A stretch of DNA of 12,804 nucleotides, taken from the NCBI GenBank assembly GCA_030619245.1, contig JAUXBS010000011.1, positions 1 to 12,804 of the forward strand, read 5' to 3'. The notes under the pieces are model-generated. The model did not search any database and was not told the DNA's origin. It saw only the letters and a program-made list of their open reading frames with translations. This document shows positions 4,903 to 12,617 of this stretch, one piece after another. The number at the start of each line of letters is the position of its first letter. Within the stretch, counting starts at the first letter, position 1. Origin of the DNA: Clostridia bacterium (lineage in GTDB: Bacteria > UBA6262 > WVXT01 > JAUXBS01). A program made the position numbers and the translations under genes.

Positions 4903-6122
4903 AAATACTGGTGTTTAATTGCGGCAGTTCCTCCCTGAAGTACCAGTTCATTGACATGAAAGACGAAAAGGTCATTGTAAGAGGGCTGGTTGACAGGATA
5001 GGGATGGAGGATGCGTTATTCAGGTATTCTAAGATTGAAACCGGGAAAGATACTGAAGTAAAGAAGGTTCAATTCATAAAAGACCATGAAGAGGCTATTA
5101 ACCTGTTGATTGATGCGCTTACGAAAGGGGATTCCAGCGTAATAAGAAACAAGTCTGAAATTACCGCGGTGGGGCACCGCATCGTGCATGGAGGCGAGAA
5201 GTTCAGCAGAGCGGTGCTTGTGGACGATAAAGTTAAAGAAGATATAAATGAATGTTTTGAACTGGCGCCTTTACATAACCCGCATAACCTGAAAGGCGTG
5301 GAAATATGCGGGAAACTGCTTCCCGGGGTGCCTCAAATCGCTGTTTTTGACACTGCTTTTCATCAGACGATGCCTTCAGAAGCGTACTTCTATGCCATTC
5401 CTTATTATTTCTATGAGAAGTACAATATCCGCCGTTACGGGTTTCACGGTTCGTCATACTACTATGTTTCCCGCGAAGCCGCCTCAATGATGAAAAAAAA
5501 ACTGAAAGATTTAAAGATTGTGGCGTGTCATCTTGGTAATGGGGCAAGTATAACGGCTATAAAGAAAGGAAAGTCAGTTGATACTTCAATGGGGTTTACC
5601 CCCCTGGAAGGGCTTGTCATGGGTACCCGGTCCGGGGATATAGACCCTTCTATACCTTTATACCTGATGGATGTTGACGAAATTTCCCTGGGGGAAATAA
5701 AATCAATACTTAACAGGCAGAGCGGTATATATGGCCTGTCCGGAGTCGGCAGTGACATGCGGGATGTATTAAAGGAAGCGGGGAAAGGGGACAGGAGGGC
5801 CAGGCTGGCAGTGGCTGTGTTTGTTTACCGGGTAAAAAAATATATAGGCGCGTACGCTGCTGTTATGAACGGACTGGACTGCCTGGTATTTACGGCGGGG
5901 ATAGGTGAGAATAGCCCGTATATCAGGGATTTATGCTGCAGGAACATGGATTACCTGGGCATTGAAATTGACAAAAAAAGGAATGAAAAGGCAGTAGGGA
6001 CAGGAAATTTGATCAGTTCTGAAAAATCAAAGGTAAGTGTATTTACAATACCTACCAATGAGGAATTGGTTATTGCGCGGGAGGCGAAGAAGATATTGAG
6101 AAAAAAGACCGTTTTTTCTTGA
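4899..6122 (+). CDS. ackA: Acetate kinase
   Basis: Interconverts acetyl phosphate plus ADP with acetate plus ATP, a main ATP-yielding step in fermentation. The 407-residue length is standard. Motifs of the ASKHA fold are intact: VFNCGSSSLKYQ (Asn7), GHRIVHGGEKF (Arg94), FDTAFHQTMP (Asp151), RRYGFHGSS (His183), HLGNGASI, DTSMGFTPLEGLVMGTRSGDIDP (Arg244) and FTAGIGENSPYIR near the C-terminus. No pta is beside it; the partner is ndk, whose stop overlaps this start. The last codons overlap a strong promoter for the next operon, and the final coding stretch contains an A/T-only 8-bp inverted repeat (6099-6119). Confidence 0.97.
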   Translation: MKILVFNCGSSSLKYQFIDMKDEKVIVRGLVDRIGMEDALFRYSKIETGKDTEVKKVQFIKDHEEAINLLIDALTKGDSSVIRNKSEITAVGHRIVHGGEKFSRAVLVDDKVKEDINECFELAPLHNPHNLKGVEICGKLLPGVPQIAVFDTAFHQTMPSEAYFYAIPYYFYEKYNIRRYGFHGSSYYYVSREAASMMKKKLKDLKIVACHLGNGASITAIKKGKSVDTSMGFTPLEGLVMGTRSGDIDPSIPLYLMDVDEISLGEIKSILNRQSGIYGLSGVGSDMRDVLKEAGKGDRRARLAVAVFVYRVKKYIGAYAAVMNGLDCLVFTAGIGENSPYIRDLCCRNMDYLGIEIDKKRNEKAVGTGNLISSEKSKVSVFTIPTNEELVIAREAKKILRKKTVFS

Positions 6123-6147
6123 CAAAGCAGGGTTCAACATGTATTAT
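6119..6147 (+). promoter_or_regulatory. Strong sigma70 promoter of the rpmF-plsX-fab operon
   Basis: A perfect -35 TTGACA (6119-6124) is followed after exactly 17 bases by TATTAT (6142-6147), one mismatch from the -10 consensus. The -35 box overlaps the ackA stop codon. Predicted transcription would start near 6154-6156, about 30 bases before rpmF. No other match of this quality was noticed in the window. It sits exactly where the functional theme changes from phosphotransfer to ribosome and lipid genes. Confidence 0.7.
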
Positions 6148-6185
6148 CCTTGCTTGAAAAAATATTTGTATAAGAAGAGGTTTAT

Positions 6186-6434
6186 ATGGCAAATCCAAAG
6201 AGAAGGCACTCAACCATAAGGCAGAACACGCGTCGTTCGCAATGGAAGCTGTCAAAACCGGGGCTGACGCCGTGTCCCCGGTGTAAAAAACCCAAATTAC
6301 CGCACTTTATGTGTCCCAACTGCGGTTACTACAATGGGAAAGAAATAGTGAATATGGAAAAGAAGAAAGAAAATAAAGACAAGAAAGACAAGAAAGATAA
6401 GAAAGAAAAGAAAGAAAATAAGAAGAAAAAATAA
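6186..6434 (+). CDS. rpmF: 50S ribosomal protein L32 with lysine-rich tail
   Basis: The N-terminal 55 residues are typical L32 of the four-cysteine type: MANPKRRHSTIRQNTRRSQW, then CPRC (Cys30, Cys33) and CPNC (Cys43, Cys46), forming a zinc ribbon, and CGYYNGKEI. It is a component of the large ribosomal subunit. Residues 58-82 are an unusual low-complexity extension made almost only of Lys with Asp, Glu and Asn, encoded by a 9-bp tandem repeat. A purine-rich GAAGAGG precedes ATG 6186. As in many bacteria it directly precedes plsX. The DUF177 gene often found before rpmF is not here. Confidence 0.93.
   Translation: MANPKRRHSTIRQNTRRSQWKLSKPGLTPCPRCKKPKLPHFMCPNCGYYNGKEIVNMEKKKENKDKKDKKDKKEKKENKKKK
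6378..6422 (+). repeat. Five 9-bp tandem units in the rpmF 3' end
   Basis: Units are GACAAGAAA (6378), GACAAGAAA (6387), GATAAGAAA (6396), GAAAAGAAA (6405) and GAAAATAAG (6414), encoding D/E-K-K triplets. The first two are identical and the rest drift by one to three bases, consistent with replication slippage in an in-frame coding repeat. Confidence 0.8.
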
Positions 6435-6475
6435 TGAGCATGTTGGTGCGCCGGCGTTAATTTTGGGAGGTAGGA

Positions 6476-7477
6476 ATGCGTATTGCGGTTGATGCGATGG
6501 GCGGGGATAATGCTCCCGCGAGTATCGTGCAGGGCGCTGTCCAGGCAGCGCGTGATTTCAATTATGAAATAATACTGGTAGGCGATGAATCCAGGATAAA
6601 AAAGGAACTGGAGAAGTATGATGTGGGTTCATTGCCGGTTACTGTAAAACATGCCACCGAGGTCATCAGCGAGAAGGAATCCCCTATCGTTGCGTTTCGG
6701 CAGAAAAAAGACGCGTCAGTTGTTGTATGCGCGCGCCTGATTAAGGAAGGAAAGGCGGAAGCCATGGTATCCGCCGGGAATTCAGGCGCAACGATGGCAT
6801 CCGCGCTGGCAACGCTCAGAAGGCTGCCGGGAATATCAAGGCCGGCGATTGCCATAGTGATGCCCACCCTGAGAGGCATGTGTGTTATCCTGGATGTTGG
6901 CGCCAACGTTGACTGTAAACCTTTAAACCTGGTGCAGTTTGCGGTTATGGGTGAAATATATATGAAATACGTGATGGGCAGGGAAAATCCGACAGTCGGG
7001 CTGTTAAATATCGGGAAGGAAGAGAACAAGGGAAACGAACTTGCCATAAACACTTATAAGTTATTAAAGGAAAGCGATATTAATTTCATAGGCAATGTAG
7101 AGGGTGGCGATGTTCCCAGAGGCAAGGCTGACGTTATCGTATGTGATGGTTTTGCGGGCAATGTTATTTTAAAGCTTTCTGAAGGCGTTAGTTCGGTAAT
7201 AATACAATGGATTAAAGAGGGTATAGTGAAAAGTCCGGTATTGCTGATTTTTAAGCTGTTGTTGAAGCAGCTCTTCGCAGGCCTGAAGGAGAAGATAAAC
7301 TACGATGAGTATGGAGGGGCCCCCCTGCTGGGTATTAATGGCGCCTGCGTAGTCTGTCATGGTGTGTCTAACGCAAAAGCCATGAGGAATTCAATAAAGG
7401 TTGCGGCAAAGTTCGTTGAAGAGAAGGTAAACGATAATATTGAAAAGGTGATTATTCGGGAGAAGAATAATGGGTAA
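6476..7477 (+). CDS. plsX: Phosphate acyltransferase PlsX
   Basis: Converts acyl-ACP plus phosphate to acyl phosphate, the donor for PlsY in the first acylation of glycerol-3-phosphate; a peripheral membrane enzyme. The 333-residue length is normal. MRIAVDAMGGDNAP is the hallmark N-terminus. ATEVI followed by ESP, SAGNSGA, LDVGANVDCKP, VGLLNIGKEENKG, FIGNVEGGDVP, VCDGFAGNVILK and YGGAPLLGINGACVVCHG are all present in the family order. The start is ATG 6476 with a GGGAGG site ending five bases upstream. The stop overlaps the fabH start by 8 bases, so PlsX and FabH production are probably coupled. No FapR-type inverted repeat was seen upstream. Confidence 0.97.
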   Translation: MRIAVDAMGGDNAPASIVQGAVQAARDFNYEIILVGDESRIKKELEKYDVGSLPVTVKHATEVISEKESPIVAFRQKKDASVVVCARLIKEGKAEAMVSAGNSGATMASALATLRRLPGISRPAIAIVMPTLRGMCVILDVGANVDCKPLNLVQFAVMGEIYMKYVMGRENPTVGLLNIGKEENKGNELAINTYKLLKESDINFIGNVEGGDVPRGKADVIVCDGFAGNVILKLSEGVSSVIIQWIKEGIVKSPVLLIFKLLLKQLFAGLKEKINYDEYGGAPLLGINGACVVCHGVSNAKAMRNSIKVAAKFVEEKVNDNIEKVIIREKNNG

Positions 7478-8456
7478 AGGGCTGGTGAGAATAATCGGAG
7501 TCGGCTCTTACGCGCCTGAAAAGATATATACGAACCAGGACCTTGAAAAAATGGTGGATACCACTGATGAATGGATTGTAACAAGGAGCGGTATCCGCGA
7601 AAGGCATATAGCGGCCGAAGATGAAGCTGCTTCGGACCTGGGCGCAAAGGCCGCGCGGAAGGCGATAGAGGATGCGGGAATAAAACCCTCCGAGGTGGAT
7701 TTAATCATAACGGCTACCATATCCCCCGATATGATGTTTCCTTCAACCGCCTGCCTGATACAGAACAAACTGGGGTTAACGGACACTGCGGCTTTTGATA
7801 TAAACGCTGCGTGTTCGGGGTTTATTTACGGGATAACAATCGCTGAGCAGTTTCTTAAAAATGATGTATATAAGACAGTGCTGTTCATCGGGACGGAGGC
7901 CCTGTCTAAGATAACCAACTGGAAGGACAGGCAGACATGCGTTTTGCTTGGTGACGGCGCCGGCGCCGCGGTATTAAGGAAAGAAAACGGCGAAAACGGT
8001 ATACTGTCGTCATATTTAAGTTCTAACGGCAGTTATTCTGATTTATTACTGATGCCGGGAGGAGGGTCAAGAATCCCGGCGACTGTTGATACGGTAAGGC
8101 GGAACCTGCATTATTTTACGATGAAAGGCAATGAAACCTTTAAGGTGGCGGTCCCAAAACTGTATGATTCCGCAATAGAAGGATTGAAGCGCTGCGGGAT
8201 GACAGTCGGCGATGTGGACCTTTTTATCCCGCACCAGGCAAATATAAGGATAATACAGGCAGTTGCGAGGAAACTGAAAATCCCGATGGAGAAGATGTTC
8301 GTGAATATTGAAAAATACGGGAATACTTCCGCGGCAACAATACCTATTGCCCTGGATGAAGCAAAGCGCGAAGGCAGGATTAAAGAAGGCGATATTATAG
8401 AGTTTATAGGTTTTGGGGCAGGTTTTACCTGGGGTTCCGTTGTAGTACGCTGGTGA
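7470..8456 (+). CDS. fabH: 3-oxoacyl-ACP synthase III
   Basis: Initiates type II fatty-acid synthesis by condensing an acyl-CoA primer with malonyl-ACP. The full-length 328-residue protein has the thiolase-fold triad: Cys115 in NAACSGF, His255 in FIPHQANIR and Asn285 in KYGNTSAATIP. The C-terminal GFGAGFTWGS is the usual ending. The N-terminal DEWI-x-x-RSGIRERHI segment is also classic. It overlaps plsX by 8 bases. A gap of about 128 bases with nested inverted repeats follows before fabD, the largest gap in the fab cluster. Primer preference (acetyl versus branched or longer acyl-CoA) cannot be judged. Confidence 0.97.
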   Translation: MGKGLVRIIGVGSYAPEKIYTNQDLEKMVDTTDEWIVTRSGIRERHIAAEDEAASDLGAKAARKAIEDAGIKPSEVDLIITATISPDMMFPSTACLIQNKLGLTDTAAFDINAACSGFIYGITIAEQFLKNDVYKTVLFIGTEALSKITNWKDRQTCVLLGDGAGAAVLRKENGENGILSSYLSSNGSYSDLLLMPGGGSRIPATVDTVRRNLHYFTMKGNETFKVAVPKLYDSAIEGLKRCGMTVGDVDLFIPHQANIRIIQAVARKLKIPMEKMFVNIEKYGNTSAATIPIALDEAKREGRIKEGDIIEFIGFGAGFTWGSVVVRW

Positions 8457-8481
8457 GTTGATAAGAGGCTAAATACTTCGA

Positions 8482-8571
8482 TTCGTAAATACTGTTCCAT
8501 ATATTTATTATAATATTTACTCACTCAGCACTAAGTCCCCGGGCGAGTAAATGGGTTACCGTATTTATGAA
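8482..8571. repeat. Nested inverted repeats in the fabH-fabD gap
   Basis: An outer pair, TTCGTAAATAC (8482-8492) and GTATTTATGAA (8561-8571), is complementary at 10 of 11 positions. An inner pair, ATTTACTC (8515-8522) and GAGTAAAT (8545-8552), is complementary at 8 of 8. A consensus-like TATAAT sits at 8509-8514 without a convincing -35 box. The right outer arm contains a spurious upstream ATG (8567) in frame with fabD. The arrangement could fold as a long RNA stem ahead of fabD or serve as a regulator site. Confidence 0.45.
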
Positions 8572-8584
8572 ACAAGGGACAAAG

Positions 8585-9541
8585 ATGAAAAAAATCGCAT
8601 TTGTTTTTCCGGGGCAGGGTTCCCAGTATCCTGGGATGGGCAGGGAATTGTTTGATAAATATGATTCTGCCGGAAGGGTTTTTGACCGGGCGCGTGAAGT
8701 TACCGGTTTTGATCTGAAGGAAAAGGTATTTAACGCAAGCGAGGAAGAACTTCAGAAAACGGAAGTAACCCAGCCGGCTGTCTTTACGGTGTCAATGGTT
8801 TGCCTGGAGGCCCTCAGGGAAAAAGGGGTCAAGCCTGTTGTGGTGGCAGGCCACAGTCTTGGTGAATATACGGCTGTAGCGGCCGCGGGTTCTATGAGTT
8901 TCTCTGATTGCCTGTCACTGGTTATAAAACGGGGTGAATTAATAAAAGAAGCTTCTGAAAAAAATCCCGGTACCATGGCTGCGGTAATAGGGCTTGACGC
9001 AGGGAAGGTAAGGGAGGTATGCAGTGAGGTGAACGCGCAGTCTGGTTCAGTCGTGGTTGAAGCTGTTAACTTCAATTCCCCTGTACAGGTTGTTATTTCG
9101 GGAACTGCCCGGGGATGCGAAGAGGCGGTTGAGGCTGCAAAGAAAGCGGGCGCAAAAAAAGCCGCCATGTTAAGGGTGTCAGGGCCCTTTCATCACAGCC
9201 TGTTCATGAGTTCCGCGCGAGCCGGCCTGGAGGAAGAGCTTGACAGGTATGAGGTACAGGACGCCCGGGTCCCTTTAACAGCCAATTATTCAGGAGGGCC
9301 TGTTACTTCAGCCGGGGATATAAAAGAAGCGTTGATAAACCAGATTAACAGCCCGGTACTGTGGGAGGATTCCGTGAAACGGATGATACAGGATGGAGTT
9401 GAGGTGTTTATTGAAGTCGGCCCGGGGAAGGTGCTTACGGGGCTTTTAAGAAGGATATCAAGGGATGTTACAGGGCTTAACGTGGAAGATGAGGCTAGTT
9501 TGGAAAAGGCATTACGGTTTGTAAAAGGAGAAGGGGTATAA
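8585..9541 (+). CDS. fabD: Malonyl-CoA:ACP transacylase
   Basis: Loads malonyl groups from CoA onto ACP for the condensing enzymes. The 318-residue protein starts MKKIAFVFPGQGSQYPGMG, contains the nucleophile Ser91 in GHSLGEYTA and His203 in SGPFHHSLF, and ends with the EVGPGKVLTGLLRR segment typical of FabD. An in-frame ATG at 8567 would add six residues (MKQGTK), but it lies in an inverted-repeat arm without a ribosome-binding site. ATG 8585 has AAGGGA just upstream and gives the usual N-terminus. The stop and the fabG start share one base (TAATG), indicating coupling. Confidence 0.97.
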   Translation: MKKIAFVFPGQGSQYPGMGRELFDKYDSAGRVFDRAREVTGFDLKEKVFNASEEELQKTEVTQPAVFTVSMVCLEALREKGVKPVVVAGHSLGEYTAVAAAGSMSFSDCLSLVIKRGELIKEASEKNPGTMAAVIGLDAGKVREVCSEVNAQSGSVVVEAVNFNSPVQVVISGTARGCEEAVEAAKKAGAKKAAMLRVSGPFHHSLFMSSARAGLEEELDRYEVQDARVPLTANYSGGPVTSAGDIKEALINQINSPVLWEDSVKRMIQDGVEVFIEVGPGKVLTGLLRRISRDVTGLNVEDEASLEKALRFVKGEGV

Positions 9542-10281
9542 TGGATTTAAAAGATAAAGTTGCGGTTGTTACAGGTTCGGCGCAGGGTATCGGGAAAGCG
9601 ATTGCATTGACCCTTGCCCGGAATGGAGCTGATATTGCGGTGTGTGATATTGACGAGGAACTTGCCGGGCAGACTGCCGGGGAAATAGAGAAGACAGGTT
9701 CCCGGGCAATGTCCTGCAAACTGGATGTATCACAGATTTCTTCTGTGGAAGAAATGTTGAAAAAAATACTTGACAAATATAATAAAATTGATATATTGGT
9801 CAACAATGCCGGTATAACGCGTGATGCCCTCATGATCAGGATGAAAGAGAAGGACTGGGACAGTGTGCTTAATATCAACCTGAAAGGGGTGTTTAACTGC
9901 ACCAGAGCGGTGTCAAGAGTCATGATGAAGCAAAGGTCGGGCCGTATTGTGAACATTGCTTCCGTGGTTGGTATTATGGGGAATGCCGGACAGGCTAACT
10001 ACTCCGCGTCCAAAGGAGGCGTTATTGCGCTTACAAAGACCTGCGCCAGGGAACTTGCGGGCAGGAATATCAATGTTAATGCGGTGGCGCCCGGTTTTAT
10101 CCGGACGAGGATGACGGATAAGCTCACGGACGAGGTGAAAAACAGTTTCGTTAAAACAATACCGCTTGCAAAGCTCGGGCAGCCTGAGGATGTGGCGGAC
10201 GCAGTATTATTTCTTGTTTCCGGCCTGTCAAAATATATAACGGGACAGGTGATAAAAGTTGACGGCGGAATGGTAATGTAA
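9541..10281 (+). CDS. fabG: 3-oxoacyl-ACP reductase
   Basis: NADPH-dependent reduction of 3-ketoacyl-ACP in the elongation cycle. The 246-residue classical short-chain dehydrogenase has the cofactor motif TGSAQGIG (residues 11-18), NNAG (88-91), Asn113, and the catalytic triad Ser141, Tyr154 and Lys158 in YSASKGG. VAPGFIRTRMT and a terminal TGQVIKVDGGMVM are diagnostic of FabG as opposed to other SDRs. It starts one base inside the fabD stop with GGAGAAGGGG as ribosome-binding site, and precedes acpP by 31 bases. Confidence 0.97.
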   Translation: MDLKDKVAVVTGSAQGIGKAIALTLARNGADIAVCDIDEELAGQTAGEIEKTGSRAMSCKLDVSQISSVEEMLKKILDKYNKIDILVNNAGITRDALMIRMKEKDWDSVLNINLKGVFNCTRAVSRVMMKQRSGRIVNIASVVGIMGNAGQANYSASKGGVIALTKTCARELAGRNINVNAVAPGFIRTRMTDKLTDEVKNSFVKTIPLAKLGQPEDVADAVLFLVSGLSKYITGQVIKVDGGMVM

Positions 10282-10312
10282 AAATGAAAAATAAAAAGAG
10301 GAGGAGATTTAA

Positions 10313-10546
10313 ATGGCAGTAGAAGACAAAGTAAAGGAAATTATCGTTGAACAGTTGGGAGTTGATCCATCAGAAGTTACCATAGAGGCTTCATTTATAA
10401 ATGATCTGGGAGCGGATTCACTTGATACTGTTGAACTTGTTATGGCTCTGGAAGAGGAATTTAACCTGGAAATCGCTGATGAAGAAGCAGAGAAACTGGA
10501 TACGGTAGGGAAAGTGGTTGAATACATTAAAGCACACTCCAAATAA
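10313..10546 (+). CDS. acpP: Acyl carrier protein
   Basis: A small acidic helical protein of 77 residues carrying acyl chains on 4'-phosphopantetheine. The attachment residue is Ser36 in [20 protein letters not shown], an intact consensus. The start has a perfect AGGAGG (10299-10304) eight bases before the ATG, the strongest ribosome-binding site in the cluster, consistent with the very high ACP level cells need. A hairpin with a T-run follows before fabF, which would let acpP be made in excess over the downstream gene. Confidence 0.98.
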   Translation: MAVEDKVKEIIVEQLGVDPSEVTIEASFINDLGADSLDTVELVMALEEEFNLEIADEEAEKLDTVGKVVEYIKAHSK

Positions 10547-10571
10547 GAGTAAATGTGAATAAAACCATAAT

Positions 10572-10587
10572 TCAATACTAATATTGA
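10572..10587 (+). repeat. Small hairpin TCAATA-CTAA-TATTGA after acpP
   Basis: A perfect 6-bp A/T-rich stem with a four-base loop lies directly upstream of the stronger terminator-like stem. It may stabilise the 3' end of an acpP transcript, but the stem is weak. Confidence 0.35.
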
Positions 10588-10589
10588 GG

Positions 10590-10616
10590 CGCGGATTGGA
10601 GAGTAATCCGCGTTTT
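10590..10616 (+). terminator. Intrinsic terminator/attenuator between acpP and fabF
   Basis: CGCGGATT (10590-10597) and AATCCGCG (10605-10612) form a perfect 8-bp stem around GGAGAGT and are followed at once by TTTT (10613-10616), then CT. The T-run is short, so readthrough into fabF, 18 bases on, is likely. This would be a partial terminator that raises acpP over fabF. Confidence 0.65.
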
Positions 10617-10633
10617 CTATTGGGAGAGAGCAA

Positions 10634-11875
10634 ATGCAGAAAAGGGTTGTAATAACAGGTTTGGGAGTGTTATGTTCGGTCGGTATCGGTAAGAAAGAGT
10701 TCTGGACCGGGCTTGTGAACGGCAAATCGGGGATAGATACCATAGCTTGTTTTGACGCCGCTGATTATAGTTCCAGGATAGCGGGAGAGATAAAGAACTT
10801 CAATCCCGAAGACTTCGTTGACAGGAAAAAAATAAGGAGGTCGGACAGGTTCGTTCTGTTTGCTCTTGCTGCGGCAAAGTTATGCATGGAGGACTCGAAA
10901 CTTGACAGGGAAAAAGAGGACGGGAGCAGGCTGGGCGTGATTGTGGGGTCCGGCATAGGAGGGCTCACGAGTGTACAGGATGAATGCAGGATTCTCTTTG
11001 AAAGGGGGCCCGGGAGGATAAGCCCGTTTCTGGTGCCGAAGATGATAATTAACATGGCGGCGGGGGAGATAGCCATAGAGTACGGGTTTAAGGGGCCGAA
11101 CTTTGCCACGTGTACTGCCTGCGCCACGAGTAATCATGCGATAGGCGAAGCGCTGAGGACAATCCGTTACGGCAGCGCTGATGTAATAATTTCCGGGGGG
11201 GCTGAAGCTCCGATTTCGCAGATAGGGGTTGCCAGTTTCTGCGCGGCAAGGGCGCTGTCAAAACGTAATGACGATCCCGCGCATGCTTCAAGGCCCTTTG
11301 ACAGGGAAAGGGACGGGTTTGTTATAGGGGAAGGCGCGGGTGTTGTAATGCTTGAATCACTTGAGCATGCCAGGGCAAGGGGGGCGCATATCTACGCCGA
11401 ACTTGCGGGATACGGGGCAACAGACGACGCGTATCATATAACCGCTCCGGCTCCTGACGGGGAAGCAGCCGCCAGGGCAATGTCTGATGCGATTAAATTC
11501 GCGGGCGGGACTCCGGACGACGTGGATTATATAAATGCCCACGGAACGTCAACCCTGTTAAATGATAAGATTGAGACTCTTGCAATCAAGAAGGTTTTCG
11601 GGGAAAGAGCCTACAAGATACCGGTTTCATCCACTAAATCCATGACGGGCCATGTTCTGGGGGCGGCCGGCGCGATTGAATTAATAGCAGCAGTCCTGGC
11701 GATTGAAAATAGTGTTATCCCGCCAACTATCAATTATGAGTTCCCTGACCCCGAGTGCGACCTTGATTACGTTCCCAATAAAGCCCGTAAACAGGAAGTG
11801 AACTTTGCCCTTTCAAATTCCCTGGGTTTTGGCGGTCACAATGCCACACTGGCAGTCAAGAAATTCAAAGAATAA
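10634..11875 (+). CDS. fabF: 3-oxoacyl-ACP synthase II
   Basis: Elongating condensing enzyme of fatty-acid synthesis. The 413-residue length is standard. The active-site residues fall at canonical positions: Cys163 in TACATS, His303 in NAHGTST, Lys335 in STKSMTGH and His340. GGAEAPISQIGVASFCAARALS and the C-terminal NSLGFGGHNATL are typical. The ribosome-binding site is GGGAGAG (10622-10628) before ATG 10634. It lies after a terminator-like hairpin, so its transcription probably depends on readthrough from acpP. Confidence 0.97.
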   Translation: MQKRVVITGLGVLCSVGIGKKEFWTGLVNGKSGIDTIACFDAADYSSRIAGEIKNFNPEDFVDRKKIRRSDRFVLFALAAAKLCMEDSKLDREKEDGSRLGVIVGSGIGGLTSVQDECRILFERGPGRISPFLVPKMIINMAAGEIAIEYGFKGPNFATCTACATSNHAIGEALRTIRYGSADVIISGGAEAPISQIGVASFCAARALSKRNDDPAHASRPFDRERDGFVIGEGAGVVMLESLEHARARGAHIYAELAGYGATDDAYHITAPAPDGEAAARAMSDAIKFAGGTPDDVDYINAHGTSTLLNDKIETLAIKKVFGERAYKIPVSSTKSMTGHVLGAAGAIELIAAVLAIENSVIPPTINYEFPDPECDLDYVPNKARKQEVNFALSNSLGFGGHNATLAVKKFKE

Positions 11876-11921
11876 AATAATGGGGCCAGGCCTCAATCTT
11901 ATGATTTAAACCGGGTATTGC

Positions 11922-12599
11922 ATGACATCGGAACTTAAAAAATTTGAAGAGCGGATAGGAATAAGTTTTAAAAACAAGGGATTGTTAAAACAGGCATTGA
12001 CCCACAGGTCTTTTACGTATGTCCGCGGGTTAAGAGAGGACAATGAAAGACTTGAGTTCCTCGGGGACAGCATTCTGGACATGGTGGTATCCGATTACCT
12101 GTTTGAAAAGTATCCGGATAACGATGAGGGTAAATTGTCCAAGATGAGGTCCGGGCTTGTAAACAGGAACACCCTGTTCGTATGGGCTAAAAGGGTGGGC
12201 ATACAGGATTTTATCCTGCTGAGCAGGGAAGAGGAAAAAGCAGGCGGCAGGGATAAGGTTTCCATTATTGCCAATGCCTTTGAATCCCTGATTGCAGCGG
12301 TATACTGCGACCAGGGGCTTATTACGGCGAAGTACTTTATACTTAACCAGATTTCACAGCAGGAGGAACTGGAAAGGACTGATTATAAAAGTTTATTGCA
12401 GGAGATAACACAGAAGAAGCATAAGATTTTACCGGAATACAGTGTCAAGGCGGAATCGGGCCCGGACCATAAAAAATTGTTTGAAATAGAAGTCAGGGTC
12501 AAAAATAAGACTTATGGCAAGGGAGTCGGCATGAGCAAGAAAAATGCTGAACAGCAGGCCGCGAGAGAAGCCCTTGTTAAGATGAAAATAACACTTTAA
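11922..12599 (+). CDS. rnc: Ribonuclease III
   Basis: Cleaves double-stranded RNA in rRNA processing and mRNA turnover. The 225-residue protein has the nuclease domain signature NERLEFLGDSILD (Glu42, Glu45, Asp49 equivalent to E. coli Glu38, Glu41, Asp45) and a C-terminal double-stranded RNA-binding domain from about residue 153 (DYKSLLQEITQ, then YGKGVGMSKKNAEQQAAREAL). Glu121 matches catalytic Glu117 of E. coli, but the position of metal ligand Asp114 is Asn118 (IIANAFESL). The ATG at 11922 has no obvious Shine-Dalgarno sequence. Following the fab genes, rnc is a common bacterial neighbour (acpP-fabF-rnc). Confidence 0.95.
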   Translation: MTSELKKFEERIGISFKNKGLLKQALTHRSFTYVRGLREDNERLEFLGDSILDMVVSDYLFEKYPDNDEGKLSKMRSGLVNRNTLFVWAKRVGIQDFILLSREEEKAGGRDKVSIIANAFESLIAAVYCDQGLITAKYFILNQISQQEELERTDYKSLLQEITQKKHKILPEYSVKAESGPDHKKLFEIEVRVKNKTYGKGVGMSKKNAEQQAAREALVKMKITL

Positions 12600-12617
12600 T
12601 ATAAAAAGGAGGATGTT

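Noticed and set aside
6099..6119. A/T-only palindrome at the end of ackA as an intrinsic terminator
   Set aside because: The stem has no G/C-rich core and lies within coding sequence; a poly-A/poly-T stem alone would not terminate efficiently.
11880..11893. GGGGCCAGGCCTC near-palindrome between fabF and rnc as a terminator
   Set aside because: The stem would be about four pairs including a G-U and there is no T-run after it.
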